NCBI RefSeq assembly: GCF_029937575.1
Contig: NZ_JAPYPS010000006.1
Location: forward strand, 57,411-121,410
Source of the DNA: Nocardioides sp.
Lineage (GTDB): Bacteria; Actinomycetota; Actinomycetes; Propionibacteriales; Nocardioidaceae
DNA: 64,000 nucleotides
Direction: 5' to 3'
In this document: in pieces, positions 46,745 through 55,660 of the stretch
Layout of the letters: every line of letters begins with the position of its first letter
How positions within the stretch are numbered: position 1 is the stretch's first letter
The notes under the pieces: generated by a model
The model's input: the letters and a program-made list of their open reading frames with translations, nothing else
Told to the model about the DNA's origin: nothing
The model's database searches: none
Made by a program: the position numbers and the translations under genes

Positions 46745-48145
46745 ATGACCACACTCCACGACCGGTTGAACGAGCTGGCCGACGACGTCCCCGCGAGCGG
46801 GGCCACCGGCGACCTCGACGCCGACCTCTGGAAGCGCGGTAAGCGGCTGCAGCGGCGGCGCCAGGTCGCGTCGGCGTCGTTCGCCGCTGTGCTGGTCCTG
46901 GCGGTCGGGTCCCTCGCCACCGTCGTGGTCGACGCCACCAGCGGGCCGGAACTCCCCGCCGCGGATGCCGACACCACCCTGGCGCTGCCCGATGAGCTCT
47001 ACTTGGCGAGTCCGTGGGCCAACGGCACGGAGGAGACCGGTCCCATCGGTCCGCTGGCGGCGCTGGTGGGGGCGGAGCGCCGGACGTTCTGGGGAGACTC
47101 GACCCTGGGCGTCACCGGCGTGACGCCGACGGGCGACTACGCGTTCCTCGACCTGGAGTCCCGGGCCGAGACCTACGACGTCGACCCCGGCGTCAAGCTG
47201 TCGGCGGATGGCGAGCGGGTCGCCTACCTGCTGACGGGCGAGACCGATGAGGAAGCCAACACGTTCCGGGGGGATCCGGTCGTCGGGCTCGCGGTCCTCG
47301 ACACCGTCACCGGGACGACGACCGAGCAGCGGATCCCGACCGATCACGGGCTCGAGGTCGACGACTTCACCTGGATCGGTGACACGCTGGTGATGCGGTA
47401 CTCGCAGTACCTCACCTTCGAGGAAGGGTCCTCCACCTCCACCCGGCCAGTCCTGCTCCGCTGGAACCTGAAGACCGGTGCGGCTGACGCGGGCCTGCCG
47501 CGCAGCAGCTACCCCGACCTGTTCGAGTCGGCCCCTGCGGGTGACCGGGTCGTGGTGACGACCGGGCGCCGTACCTTCGTCATCGTCTCCGCCGACGGCG
47601 AGACCGAGCCCGGACCGCGCCTCGACGTCGCGACGGACAGCCCGGTGTTCCTGAGTCCCGACGGCCGGCGCCTGGCCACCAACAAGGACCCCGACGGTCC
47701 GCACACGGTCAGCAACCTGGCCGGCCCGGTCGTCGTGGGGCCGGCGACCGGCGCCGGGGCAGGGACGACCCGCAAGGTCGAGCCGGTCGTGATCGAGCAG
47801 CAGGAGGACGGGGAAACGATGACCGGCAGCGTCTCGTCTGTCTCCTCCGTCGAGGCCGCCGTCGTCGGATGGCGCGACAACGACCACCTCGTCGTGGCCG
47901 CAGGCGACGGCTACGAGGTCATCGACGTCACCGACGTCACCCTCGGATTCACCGAGCCCCTCGTCACCCTCCCGCAGGCCTACGGGATGCAGCCCCAGGT
48001 CGCCGCCGACGCCTTGCAGGCGCCCACCTTCGCGGCCGCGGAGCCCGACGGTCCCGGCGACCCACGCCGGATCCTCTGGCTCGGTGGTGGCCTGCTGGTC
48101 ACCCTGGCCGGCGCGGCCTTCTGGAGGTTCCGTGTCCGGCTCTGA
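46745..48145 (+). CDS. Membrane protein with propeller-like ectodomain, probable anti-sigma factor
   Basis: 466 residues. A cytoplasmic N-terminus of about 40 residues (MTTLHDRLNELADDVP...LWKRGKRLQRRR) is followed by one membrane segment (ASASFAAVLVLAVGSLATVVV). A large extracytoplasmic region carries beta-propeller-like repeats (VTPTGDYAFLDLE, LSADGERVAYLL, LSPDGRRLATN), and a second hydrophobic segment lies at the end (ILWLGGGLLVTLAGAAFWRF). It overlaps the downstream ECF sigma gene by 14 bases, so control of that sigma factor is likely. No zinc anti-sigma motif is seen. Confidence 0.65.
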   Translation: MTTLHDRLNELADDVPASGATGDLDADLWKRGKRLQRRRQVASASFAAVLVLAVGSLATVVVDATSGPELPAADADTTLALPDELYLASPWANGTEETGPIGPLAALVGAERRTFWGDSTLGVTGVTPTGDYAFLDLESRAETYDVDPGVKLSADGERVAYLLTGETDEEANTFRGDPVVGLAVLDTVTGTTTEQRIPTDHGLEVDDFTWIGDTLVMRYSQYLTFEEGSSTSTRPVLLRWNLKTGAADAGLPRSSYPDLFESAPAGDRVVVTTGRRTFVIVSADGETEPGPRLDVATDSPVFLSPDGRRLATNKDPDGPHTVSNLAGPVVVGPATGAGAGTTRKVEPVVIEQQEDGETMTGSVSSVSSVEAAVVGWRDNDHLVVAAGDGYEVIDVTDVTLGFTEPLVTLPQAYGMQPQVAADALQAPTFAAAEPDGPGDPRRILWLGGGLLVTLAGAAFWRFRVRL

Positions 48146-48674
48146 GGCAGAGCGCGTCGACTTCGAGGAGTTCGTCCGTGGCCGACGCCGCGCGCTGCTG
48201 CGCACGGCGTACCTCCTGACGGGTCAGCATGCCGACGCCGAGGACCTGGTGCAGGCGGCGCTGATCAAGGCGGTGCCGCACTGGCGCAAGATCTCCGACA
48301 ACCCCGAGCCCTACGTACGACGCATCCTGGCGCGGGAGAGCGTGTCGCGGTGGCGACGCCGGAGGTGGCGCGAGATCAGCAGCGACGACCTTCCGGACGG
48401 TGCGCTGCAGGATCCGGACGTCGCGGCCCGCGAGGACCTGCGGCGAGCTCTGGCCGGGCTTGCCCCTCGTCAGCGCGCGGTGATCGTCCTGCGCTACTTC
48501 GAGGACCTCTCGGAGGCGGAGACGGCGGACTCGCTCGGCATCGCGGTCGGCACCGTGAAGTCCCAGACACGCGATGCCCTGCGCGTGCTGCGGGAGCGGA
48601 TGCCGGCGTTGGGCGACCGAGGTCGGCCTGGCGCGTCACGAGTGGCCGCGCCGGGGCGCGGTGGTCTCCGATGA
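48132..48674 (+). CDS. SigE-family ECF RNA polymerase sigma factor
   Basis: 180 residues from GTG 48132. Region 2 is LRTAYLLTGQHADAEDLVQAALIKAVPHW; region 4 is LAPRQRAVIVLRYFEDLSEAETADSLGIAVGTVKSQTRDALRVLRE. This is the SigE-type group frequent in Streptomyces and Nocardioides, usually encoded with a membrane protein. The signal is unknown. The C-terminal 20 residues are Gly/Arg-rich and may be disordered. Confidence 0.92.
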   Translation: MSGSEAERVDFEEFVRGRRRALLRTAYLLTGQHADAEDLVQAALIKAVPHWRKISDNPEPYVRRILARESVSRWRRRRWREISSDDLPDGALQDPDVAAREDLRRALAGLAPRQRAVIVLRYFEDLSEAETADSLGIAVGTVKSQTRDALRVLRERMPALGDRGRPGASRVAAPGRGGLR

Positions 48675-48742
48675 GGTGATCGCTTCATCCAACGACGGCC
48701 AGGCGTCTGGACCCGCGTCGCCTGAGCGCTCACCATGGCCTG

Positions 48743-49435
48743 GTGACCTCCGGACTTGCCCGTGCGCCCCTTGCCGCGGTCGCCCTCGCCCTGGCTCTGG
48801 CGCTTGTCGGCTGCAGCGACGGTGAGCCGGCGGAGCCTGCGGCGCAGGAATCTCCGACGCCGAACGCCAGCGAGAGCGTCGCCCCGACGGAGACCCCGAC
48901 CCCGACCCCGGCCCCGACGCCGATCTCGACGCCGACCCCGGCCCCGACGCCGATCTCGACGCCGACTGATTCGAGCGCCCCGTCGGCGACCCCGAGTCCG
49001 TCCGAGCCCGCTCCCGTCAACGGCCCGCCGCGTACGTACGAGGAGGCGCTGGTCCTGTTCGACCAGGCCTCGGGGTCTCAGAAGTTCAGTCGCTTCGCCT
49101 CACCCACGGGCAACATCTACTGCGTCCTCGACTCGCCGTACCTCCCGCCGTCCTGCGAGCTGGGCACCGGTGCGATCCCGGACCCCGCTTCGTGTCCGGC
49201 CGACGGGCCGTCACAGAACGTCGGGCGCATCGAGTTCGGCGAGGCCGGCCCTCAGCCTGTCTGCAACAGTGACACGATCCGCGAGCCCGGTCCGCCGACC
49301 CTGGGGTACGGCGGCGTGGCCACCTGGCCCAAGTCGAGCGTGACGTGCCTGATGGAGAAGTACGGCGTGACCTGCGTCGACCCTCAGGCCAACGAGGGCT
49401 ACTTCCTCGCCAAGGGCCGCTACCAGATCTTCTAG
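48743..49435 (+). CDS. Pro/Thr-rich lipoprotein of unknown function
   Basis: 230 residues. The lipoprotein signal ends in LALALVGC. Residues about 40-90 are a Pro-Thr-Ser linker (PTPTPAPTPISTPTPAPTPIS) reaching across the wall. The C-terminal globular part has six cysteines (NIYCVLDSPYLPPSCELG, SCPADGP, PVCNSD, TCLMEKYGVTCVD), probably disulfide-linked. I do not recognise the domain. Confidence 0.8.
   Translation: MTSGLARAPLAAVALALALALVGCSDGEPAEPAAQESPTPNASESVAPTETPTPTPAPTPISTPTPAPTPISTPTDSSAPSATPSPSEPAPVNGPPRTYEEALVLFDQASGSQKFSRFASPTGNIYCVLDSPYLPPSCELGTGAIPDPASCPADGPSQNVGRIEFGEAGPQPVCNSDTIREPGPPTLGYGGVATWPKSSVTCLMEKYGVTCVDPQANEGYFLAKGRYQIF
48905..48964 (+). repeat. Two perfect 30-bp direct repeats in the lipoprotein gene
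   Basis: Copies at 48905-48934 and 48935-48964 are identical and encode the repeated Pro-Thr-Ala-Ile-Ser linker. Unequal recombination or slippage could change the linker by ten residues. Confidence 0.85.
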
Positions 49436-49466
49436 TGCTTCCCTCGGTCCCACTACGGTTGCTCCC

Positions 49467-49769
49467 ATGATCGTCGCCTTCAGCATCAGCCCGACCGCCG
49501 GCTCCGAGGACGGCGGGGTCGCCGAGGCCGTCGCCGCCGCCGTCCGAGTGGTACGCGAGTCCGGACTCCCGCACGAGACCAACTCGATGTTCACCAACAT
49601 CGAGGGGGAGTGGGACGAGGTGATGGACGTCGTCAAGCGTGCCGTCGACGTCGTCGCCGAGGTCTCGCCGCGGGTCGGCCTGGTCCTCAAGGCCGACATC
49701 CGGCCGGGCCGCACGGGCGAGATGACGGCCAAGCTGGAGCGCCTCGAGCGTGCGCTGGAGGGTGAGTGA
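49467..49769 (+). CDS. MTH1187-family thiamine-binding protein
   Basis: 100 residues. IVAFSISPTAGSEDGGVAEAVAAAVRVVRESGLPHETNSMFTNIEG matches the MTH1187/YkoF (DUF77) fold that binds thiamine. A TACGGT box at 49454-49459, seven bases before ATG, suggests a leaderless mRNA. It is followed by the DUF3105 gene and a YjbQ gene, which may be linked to thiamine salvage. Confidence 0.85.
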   Translation: MIVAFSISPTAGSEDGGVAEAVAAAVRVVRESGLPHETNSMFTNIEGEWDEVMDVVKRAVDVVAEVSPRVGLVLKADIRPGRTGEMTAKLERLERALEGE

Positions 49770-49773
49770 TCCG

Positions 49774-50469
49774 ATGAGCGAGTCGCCGCCACCGCCGCCT
49801 CCCCCTCCGCCAGGACCCCCGCCGCCTCCGCCAGGACCCCCTCCGCCTCCGCCTCCGCCGCCTCCGCCCCCGCCGCGTCGGCGGAACCGAGCACGCGTGG
49901 TGCTGGCCGTCGTGGTGGCCGTCGTCCTCGTGGGCGCCGGCGCTGCGCTGCCGCTGCTGATGGACGACGAGGAGCCCGTGCCCGCTGAGGTCGACCTGAG
50001 CGCCGTGGACACCTACACGACCCTGCGCACCGACCACGTCACCGAGACCGTCGACGACTACGAGTCGTCGCCGCCCGCCGGCGGCAGGCACTTCCCGGTC
50101 TGGCTGGACTGCGGCGTGTACGACGAGCCGGTGCGCGACGAGCTCGCGGTTCACGACCTCGAGCACGGCGCCTTCTGGTACGCCTACGACGCCGACGTCC
50201 TGAGTGGCGACGACGTCGCGACGTTGGCGGACAGGCTGCCCGACAACGGCATCATGGCGCCGTACGTCGGCCTCGACGCGCCCGTGGTCGTCACCGTCTG
50301 GGAGGCCCAGCTCGCCCTTTCCGGTGTCGACGACCCGCGCCTGGACCTCTTCCTCGAGGAGTACGCCGACGGCGTCACCGCGCCGGAGCCGTTCGCCTCG
50401 TGCGCCGGGGGAGCGAGCCCGGACGACATCGACGAGCTCGGCCTGCCGAGCGACCTGCTGGAGGGATGA
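49774..50469 (+). CDS. DUF3105 membrane-anchored protein with a polyproline N-terminus
   Basis: 231 residues from ATG 49774 with a GGAGG site seven bases upstream (GTG 49762 possible). About 30 prolines in the first 40 residues precede RRRNRARVVLAVVVAVVLVGAGAALPLL, a membrane anchor. The extracytoplasmic domain has PAGGRHFPVWLDCGVYDEPV and AVHDLEHGAFWYAY, the DUF3105 signature. Function unknown. Confidence 0.85.
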   Translation: MSESPPPPPPPPPGPPPPPPGPPPPPPPPPPPPPRRRNRARVVLAVVVAVVLVGAGAALPLLMDDEEPVPAEVDLSAVDTYTTLRTDHVTETVDDYESSPPAGGRHFPVWLDCGVYDEPVRDELAVHDLEHGAFWYAYDADVLSGDDVATLADRLPDNGIMAPYVGLDAPVVVTVWEAQLALSGVDDPRLDLFLEEYADGVTAPEPFASCAGGASPDDIDELGLPSDLLEG

Positions 50470-50473
50470 GCCC

Positions 50474-50878
50474 GTGCACTCCGAGACCCGCTCCTACCGC
50501 ACCGGCGACCGAGAGGTCGTGCTGGATCTGACCGCCGACTGTGCAGATGTGGTCGAAGGGCGGGGCGACGGCATCCTCCAGCTCTTCGTCCCGCACGCGA
50601 CTGCCGGCATCGCGATCCTCGAGACCGGCGCCGGCTCCGACGACGACCTGCTTGCCGCCCTGGGCGACCTGCTTCCCGCGGACGATCGCTGGCGCCACCG
50701 GCACGGCAGCCCGGGCCACGGACGCTCGCACGTGATGCCCGCGATCGTGCCCCCGCACGCGACCGTGCCGGTGCTCGACGGACGCTTGGCGCTCGGGACC
50801 TGGCAGAGCATCTGCCTGGTGGACCTCAATGTCGACAACGACGTGCGTGAGGTGCGGTTCAGCTTCCTGCACGGGTGA
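50474..50878 (+). CDS. YjbQ family protein (UPF0047, secondary thiamine-phosphate synthase)
   Basis: 134 residues from GTG 50474. ILQLFVPHATAGIAILETGAG, HRHGSPGHGRSHV and PVLDGRLALGTWQSICLVDL are the family signatures. YjbQ proteins have weak thiamine-phosphate-synthase activity in E. coli; the main role is not settled. Close spacing to the DUF3105 gene indicates an operon with the thiamine-binding protein. Confidence 0.88.
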   Translation: MHSETRSYRTGDREVVLDLTADCADVVEGRGDGILQLFVPHATAGIAILETGAGSDDDLLAALGDLLPADDRWRHRHGSPGHGRSHVMPAIVPPHATVPVLDGRLALGTWQSICLVDLNVDNDVREVRFSFLHG

Positions 50879-50883
50879 GTCGT

Positions 50884-50906
50884 TCGAACGCATGTTCGAC
50901 TATGCT
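50884..50906 (+). promoter_or_regulatory. Perfect SOS (LexA) box plus -10 of a small gene
   Basis: TCGAAC-GCAT-GTTCGA (50884-50899) is a perfect palindromic LexA site of the Gram-positive/actinobacterial type. It abuts TATGCT (50901-50906), a -10 box six bases before ATG 50913. LexA bound here would block transcription until DNA damage. Confidence 0.85.
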
Positions 50907-50912
50907 GGGATC

Positions 50913-51284
50913 ATGAACCGCCTCGTCGCCCCTCCCGGCTGGCCCGACTCCGTCCGTCCGCCCGATGCGCCACGGTGGGAGCTCACGGCCGAGGCCTGGC
51001 TCCTGGACCTGTGCCCTCCCGAGTTCCGCACCTACCCCACGCTGCGTCGCCACATCGTGGTGCTGGCGCGGTTCGCCGTGCTGCACGTGGAGGCGTGCCA
51101 GGCGGCCTGTCGTCGCGGTCTGAGCGAGGCGCGCTCCGAGCTGCGCGAGGTCGCCCCGCCGGACATCATCGAGGCCGCCGTGGAGACCTGGCTCACCGAG
51201 GACGCGCGCCTCTCCGCCGTACGCCGTGAGGTCGGCCTCGTCGAGGACGCGCTGCGTGGCACGCGGTACCGCGCGCGCCTCTGA
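50913..51284 (+). CDS. Small protein of unknown function, predicted SOS-regulated
   Basis: 123 residues from ATG 50913. ATG 50892 is in frame but lies inside the LexA box, so the leaderless ATG 50913 is preferred. The protein is soluble and mostly helical: NRLVAPPGWPDSVRPPDAP, WLLDLCPPEFRTYPTLRRH, VVLARFAVLHVEACQAACRRGL, EARLSAVRREVGLVEDAL-like segments. I recall similar unnamed actinobacterial proteins but no assigned function. The adjacent LexA box predicts induction by DNA damage. Confidence 0.8.
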   Translation: MNRLVAPPGWPDSVRPPDAPRWELTAEAWLLDLCPPEFRTYPTLRRHIVVLARFAVLHVEACQAACRRGLSEARSELREVAPPDIIEAAVETWLTEDARLSAVRREVGLVEDALRGTRYRARL

Positions 51285-51318
51285 GCGGCGTGTCCGAGGC
51301 GGGCACTACGGTGGCCGG

Positions 51319-52266
51319 ATGAGCCGTGCCGAGAGCTTCTCCGTCATTCCCGTCCCCGGACCCGGCGCCGAGGACGTCGTCGTCGGGTTGTCCGGCGCCG
51401 ACGAGGGCGCGGTGTTCACCGGCACCGAGGACGGCTCGATCTTCCGGATCAGTCACGACGGCGGCAAGGTCGACCGGATCGCCCAGACCCAGGGGCGCCC
51501 GCTGGGCCTCGAGATCGACCTGGACGGTCGCCTGCTCGTCTGTGACGCCCACCGTGGCCTGCTGCGCGTCGACACGTCCAACGGTGCCGTCGAGGCCGTG
51601 ACCGCCGAGGTGGGCGGCACGCCGATGAAGTTCTGCAACAACGCAGCCATCGCCTCCGACGGGACGGTGTGGTTCTCCGACTCCTCGACGAAGTTCGGGA
51701 TCGAGGACTGGAAGTCCGACTTCGTCCAGCACACCCGCACGGGTCGCCTGATGCGGCTCGACGTCGACGGCACGATCACGGTGGTGCTCGACGGGCTGGC
51801 CTTCGCCAACGGCGTCGCGCTGTCGAAGGACGAGGACTTCGTGGTGGTCGCCGAGACCGGCGCGCGGACCGTCGTACGACGTTGGCTCACCGGCAACCGC
51901 GCCGGCATGCGCGACCTGCTCTGCCAGGGGCTCCCCGGTTACCCCGACAACGTCGCCCGCGGGAGCGACGGGCTGATCTGGGTCACGATCGCCAGTCCGA
52001 CCGACCCGGTGGTGGAGCGTCTGCAGCGCGGCCCGGTCAAGCTGCGCAAGCTGGCCACGATGCTGCCCGACAAGCTGCAGCCCAAGCCGAAGGAGACCGT
52101 CCGCGTCCAGGCCTACGACGGGGAGGGCGTGCTGGTGCACGACCTGGACATCGACGTCGCCGAGCACGGCGTGAGCTACCACATGGTCACCGGAGTGCGT
52201 GAGCACGAGGGACGGGTCTGGATGGGAAGCCTGCACGAGGCCGCCGTCGCCGTCTGGGACCTGTGA
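51319..52266 (+). CDS. SMP-30/gluconolactonase/strictosidine-synthase-like protein
   Basis: 315 residues. Propeller blades are visible as [44 protein letters not shown] and [17 protein letters not shown], the SMP-30/strictosidine synthase layout. These enzymes are lactonases or related hydrolases; the substrate is unknown. A TACGGT box (51307-51312) six bases before the ATG marks a likely leaderless start. Confidence 0.85.
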   Translation: MSRAESFSVIPVPGPGAEDVVVGLSGADEGAVFTGTEDGSIFRISHDGGKVDRIAQTQGRPLGLEIDLDGRLLVCDAHRGLLRVDTSNGAVEAVTAEVGGTPMKFCNNAAIASDGTVWFSDSSTKFGIEDWKSDFVQHTRTGRLMRLDVDGTITVVLDGLAFANGVALSKDEDFVVVAETGARTVVRRWLTGNRAGMRDLLCQGLPGYPDNVARGSDGLIWVTIASPTDPVVERLQRGPVKLRKLATMLPDKLQPKPKETVRVQAYDGEGVLVHDLDIDVAEHGVSYHMVTGVREHEGRVWMGSLHEAAVAVWDL

Positions 52267-52285
52267 CCCCTCCCACCGGACCACG

Positions 52286-52301
52286 TAAACTCCCCGACAT
52301 G
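52286..52301 (+). promoter_or_regulatory. dxs -10 box and leaderless start
   Basis: TAAACT (52286-52291) precedes ATG 52299 by seven bases; no Shine-Dalgarno sequence is visible. Transcription should begin at or next to the ATG. Confidence 0.55.
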
Positions 52302-54206
52302 TCTCTCCTGCCCTCGATCAGCGAGCCGCGCGACCTGCGCGGCCTCACCGACGAGCAGCTGGACACGCTGGCCACCGAGATCCGCGACCTCCTGGTGACC
52401 GCCTGCTCCAGGGCGGGCGGGCACCTCGGTCCCAACCTCGGAGTCGTCGAGCTGACGATGGCGATCCACCGCGTCTTCGAGTCGCCTCACGACCGCGTGG
52501 TCTTCGACACCGGTCATCAGTCCTACGTCCACAAGATCCTCACCGGGCGCGCCGGCGACTTCGACGCGCTGCGCACCGAGGGGGGCCTCAGCGGCTACCC
52601 CAGTCGCGCCGAGTCGCCCCACGACATCGTCGAGAACTCCCACGCCTCGACCGCCCTGAGCTACGCCGACGGCATCGCGAAGGCCTACCGGATCAAGGGC
52701 GAGGACCGCCACACCGTCGCGGTCATCGGCGACGGGGCACTCACGGGCGGCATGGCCTGGGAGGCGCTCAACAACATCGCGATCGCGGGCGACAGCAAGC
52801 TGGTCATCGTCGTCAACGACAACGGCCGCTCCTACACCCCGACCATCGGCGGCCTCGCGACCGCGCTGACGGCGCTGCGCACCAACCCCCGCTACGAGCA
52901 GGTGCTCGACCAGGTCAAGCGGCGTCTCAACGCCGTCAAGGGCGTCGGCCCGGCGGCGTACGACGCCCTGCACGCGATGAAGAAGGGGGTCAAGGACGCC
53001 TTCGCGCCCCAGGGCCTCTTCGAGGACCTCGGCCTCAAGTACGTCGGGCCGATCGACGGCCACGACCGCGCGGCGATGGAGCAGGCGCTCACCCAGGCCA
53101 AGCGCTTCGGGGGTCCGGTCATCGTCCACGCGATCACCCGCAAGGGCTTCGGCTATGACGCCGCCGAGCGGCACGAGGCCGACCAGTTCCACTCCCCGCA
53201 GCCCTTCGACATCGAGACCGGCGAGGAGAAGGCGCGCGGCGCCATCTGGACCGACCACTTCGCCGACTACATGGTCGACCTCGGCGCCCGACGACCTGAC
53301 GTCGTCGGGATCACCGCCGCGATGATGCACCCGGTCGGGCTCGACAAGTTCGAGGCCGCCTACCCCGAGCGCACCTTCGACGTCGGCATCGCCGAGCAGC
53401 ACGCCGCCACGTCCGCGGCAGGCCTGGCCATCGGCGGACTGCATCCCGTCGTCGCGCTGTACGCCACGTTCCTCAACCGGGCCTTCGACCAGGTGCTGAT
53501 GGACGTCGCCCTCCACGAGTGCGGGGTCACCTTCGTGCTCGACCGCTCCGGCGTTACCGGCGACGACGGGGCCAGCCACAACGGCATGTGGGACATGTCG
53601 ATCCTGCAGGTGGTGCCCGGGCTGCGTCTCGCGGCACCGCGCGACGCCACCCGGATGCGCGAGCTGCTCGACGAGGCGGTCGAGGTCGACGACGCCCCGA
53701 CCGTGGTCCGCTTCCCGAAGGGCTCCCCGCCCGACGACGTACCCGCCATCGATCGCGCCGGCCAGGCCGACGTGCTGGTCCGCACGGGTGACCCGGACGT
53801 CCTCGTGGTCGCGGTCGGTGCGATGGCGACCCTCGCGGTCGAGGTCGCCGATCGACTCGGAGCCCAGGGGATCGGCGTGACCGTCGTCGACCCCCGGTGG
53901 GTCAAGCCCGTCGACCCCGCGATCGTCGACCTGGCGCGTCGGCACCGGCTCGTGGTCAGTGTCGAGGACAACGGGGTGGTCGGTGGCTGTGGTGCCGTCC
54001 TGCTGCAGACCCTCAACGACGCCGGCGTCACGACCCCGGTCCGCCTCCACGGGATCCCGCAGGACTTTCTCCAGCACGCCAAGCGGGCCGCCATCCTCGA
54101 ACGGATCGGCCTCACCCCGCAGGCGCTGGCCCTCGGCATCGTGGAGGACATGACGGCCCTGGACGGGGACACGACGGCGCTGGTCGATGCCGACCGGACG
54201 AGCTGA
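52299..54206 (+). CDS. dxs: 1-deoxy-D-xylulose-5-phosphate synthase
   Basis: 635 residues. Thiamine diphosphate binding is shown by [18 protein letters not shown] near residues 145-162, and the family motif [14 protein letters not shown] precedes it. The C-terminal transketolase half has [17 protein letters not shown] with the catalytic Glu. It joins pyruvate and glyceraldehyde-3-phosphate, the first MEP-pathway step that supplies UppS. As a thiamine-diphosphate enzyme it may share a need with the thiamine genes just upstream. Confidence 0.97.
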   Translation: MSLLPSISEPRDLRGLTDEQLDTLATEIRDLLVTACSRAGGHLGPNLGVVELTMAIHRVFESPHDRVVFDTGHQSYVHKILTGRAGDFDALRTEGGLSGYPSRAESPHDIVENSHASTALSYADGIAKAYRIKGEDRHTVAVIGDGALTGGMAWEALNNIAIAGDSKLVIVVNDNGRSYTPTIGGLATALTALRTNPRYEQVLDQVKRRLNAVKGVGPAAYDALHAMKKGVKDAFAPQGLFEDLGLKYVGPIDGHDRAAMEQALTQAKRFGGPVIVHAITRKGFGYDAAERHEADQFHSPQPFDIETGEEKARGAIWTDHFADYMVDLGARRPDVVGITAAMMHPVGLDKFEAAYPERTFDVGIAEQHAATSAAGLAIGGLHPVVALYATFLNRAFDQVLMDVALHECGVTFVLDRSGVTGDDGASHNGMWDMSILQVVPGLRLAAPRDATRMRELLDEAVEVDDAPTVVRFPKGSPPDDVPAIDRAGQADVLVRTGDPDVLVVAVGAMATLAVEVADRLGAQGIGVTVVDPRWVKPVDPAIVDLARRHRLVVSVEDNGVVGGCGAVLLQTLNDAGVTTPVRLHGIPQDFLQHAKRAAILERIGLTPQALALGIVEDMTALDGDTTALVDADRTS

Positions 54207-55626
54207 GCTCTCCGGATCGCCCCTCCTCGGCGGTCTGCTCGCCCTGGCGCTCGTCGTCGTCGGCTGCTCCAGTGCCGACGATCGAGCCGCCCGGACAGCG
54301 CCCGAGGTCACCCAGCCGGGCCCGACCGGCGGCCCTGCCGACCCTGACGGGGTCGACCCGGACGACGTCCGTGGCAGCCCACCGGCCGTCGAGGGTCTCC
54401 CCGTGCCGCCCGATCTCGACGCCGCCTTCACCGAGCTGCTCGACACCCGCGCCCAGGCGCTTCGCCTGGGCGACCGCGAGGCGTTCCTCTCGGTGCTCGA
54501 CCGGCGCGACGACGGGTTCCTGGTTGCCCAGGAGGGCTACTTCGACAACCTGGCACAGCTGCCGCTGGCGACGTTCTCCTACGACCTCGATCCCGCCAGC
54601 CTCGTGCGTGGCAGGCGCAGCTACTCGGTCGTGGTCGAGGTCGCGTTGCAGCTGGACGGCTTCGACGCCGTCCCGGTGCGCACGCTCGACCGCTTCCGCT
54701 TCGACCAGGTGGGCAAGCAGCGCTCGGGTCGCGCACCGCGCTTCCGTCTCTCCTCGGTCACCGACCGGGCGTGGGAGGAGGCCAACGACATCCCCTCCCA
54801 GCCGTGGGAGCGGCGTCCGATCCAGGTACGGCGAGGTGCCGGCGTGCTCGCCGTCTTCGACGACGCATCGGTCGCCGACGCCGGCCCGCTGCTGCGGGGG
54901 CTCGAACGGTCGGTCTCGGACGTGGCGGCGCGGCTGCCCTACCCGTGGGACGCCACCGTGGTGGTCTACGCGCTCTCGGACACCGACTTCATCCGGAGCC
55001 TGGACGACCTCCCCGGCGAGGATCCTGACGAGCTGGACGGGATCGCCTTCACGGTGCCGGCCGGACCGGGTGACCCCACGATCGCGGCCACGCGGATCGC
55101 ACTCAACCCGCGCATCTCCACCCGCAGCGGCCTGGTCCGACAGCGGTTGCTCCGCCACGAGCTGACGCACGTGGCCGTGGGCGAGCGCGACGACAACGCG
55201 CCCGCGTGGCTCAGCGAGGGGCTGGCCGAGTGGGTCTCGGTGCAGGCCCTGCCCGAGCGCAAGCGACGCATCGGGACCGACGCTCTCGGTGCGGCTCAGC
55301 GAGGCGTGGAGGAGATGCCGGTCGACGAGACCTTCAACGACGTCGACGCGCCGCTGCACTACGCGGTGTCCTGGTGGGCCTGTGAGTACCTCGCCACGAC
55401 GTACGGCGACAGCGCGCCCTGGACGGTCCTGGACGCGTTCGCGCCGGCGGACGTCCCGGAGCGGCCCACGATCAGGGCGCTGCTGCAGATCGGCGTCGAC
55501 CAGCTGGCCCGGAGGGCGACGAAGCTGCTGGTCAGGACCTACGCGCCCGACGGACGGTCAGGCCAGGGCCGCTCGGGTCGGGATCGGTCGAACGGGTCGC
55601 TCGAACCGGGTGGCCGGACCGGGTGA
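54187..55626 (+). CDS. Lipoprotein with a gluzincin-type zinc peptidase motif
   Basis: 479 residues from ATG 54187, overlapping dxs by 20 bases. The lipoprotein signal ends in ALVVVGC. After a long substrate-like N-terminal region the peptidase part has [10 protein letters not shown] (HExxH) and [11 protein letters not shown], with a downstream Glu as third ligand, the peptidase MA/gluzincin layout. It is probably an extracytoplasmic metallopeptidase-like protein; activity is unproven. The C-terminus is Gly/Arg/Ser-rich. Confidence 0.78.
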   Translation: MPTGRAELSGSPLLGGLLALALVVVGCSSADDRAARTAPEVTQPGPTGGPADPDGVDPDDVRGSPPAVEGLPVPPDLDAAFTELLDTRAQALRLGDREAFLSVLDRRDDGFLVAQEGYFDNLAQLPLATFSYDLDPASLVRGRRSYSVVVEVALQLDGFDAVPVRTLDRFRFDQVGKQRSGRAPRFRLSSVTDRAWEEANDIPSQPWERRPIQVRRGAGVLAVFDDASVADAGPLLRGLERSVSDVAARLPYPWDATVVVYALSDTDFIRSLDDLPGEDPDELDGIAFTVPAGPGDPTIAATRIALNPRISTRSGLVRQRLLRHELTHVAVGERDDNAPAWLSEGLAEWVSVQALPERKRRIGTDALGAAQRGVEEMPVDETFNDVDAPLHYAVSWWACEYLATTYGDSAPWTVLDAFAPADVPERPTIRALLQIGVDQLARRATKLLVRTYAPDGRSGQGRSGRDRSNGSLEPGGRTG

Positions 55627-55660
55627 CCCGCTCGGACGCCGGTAGGAATATCGTGCACCG

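Noticed and set aside
48893..48975. CRISPR-like array
   Set aside because: The two 30-bp copies are adjacent without spacers and in frame with a Pro-Thr linker.
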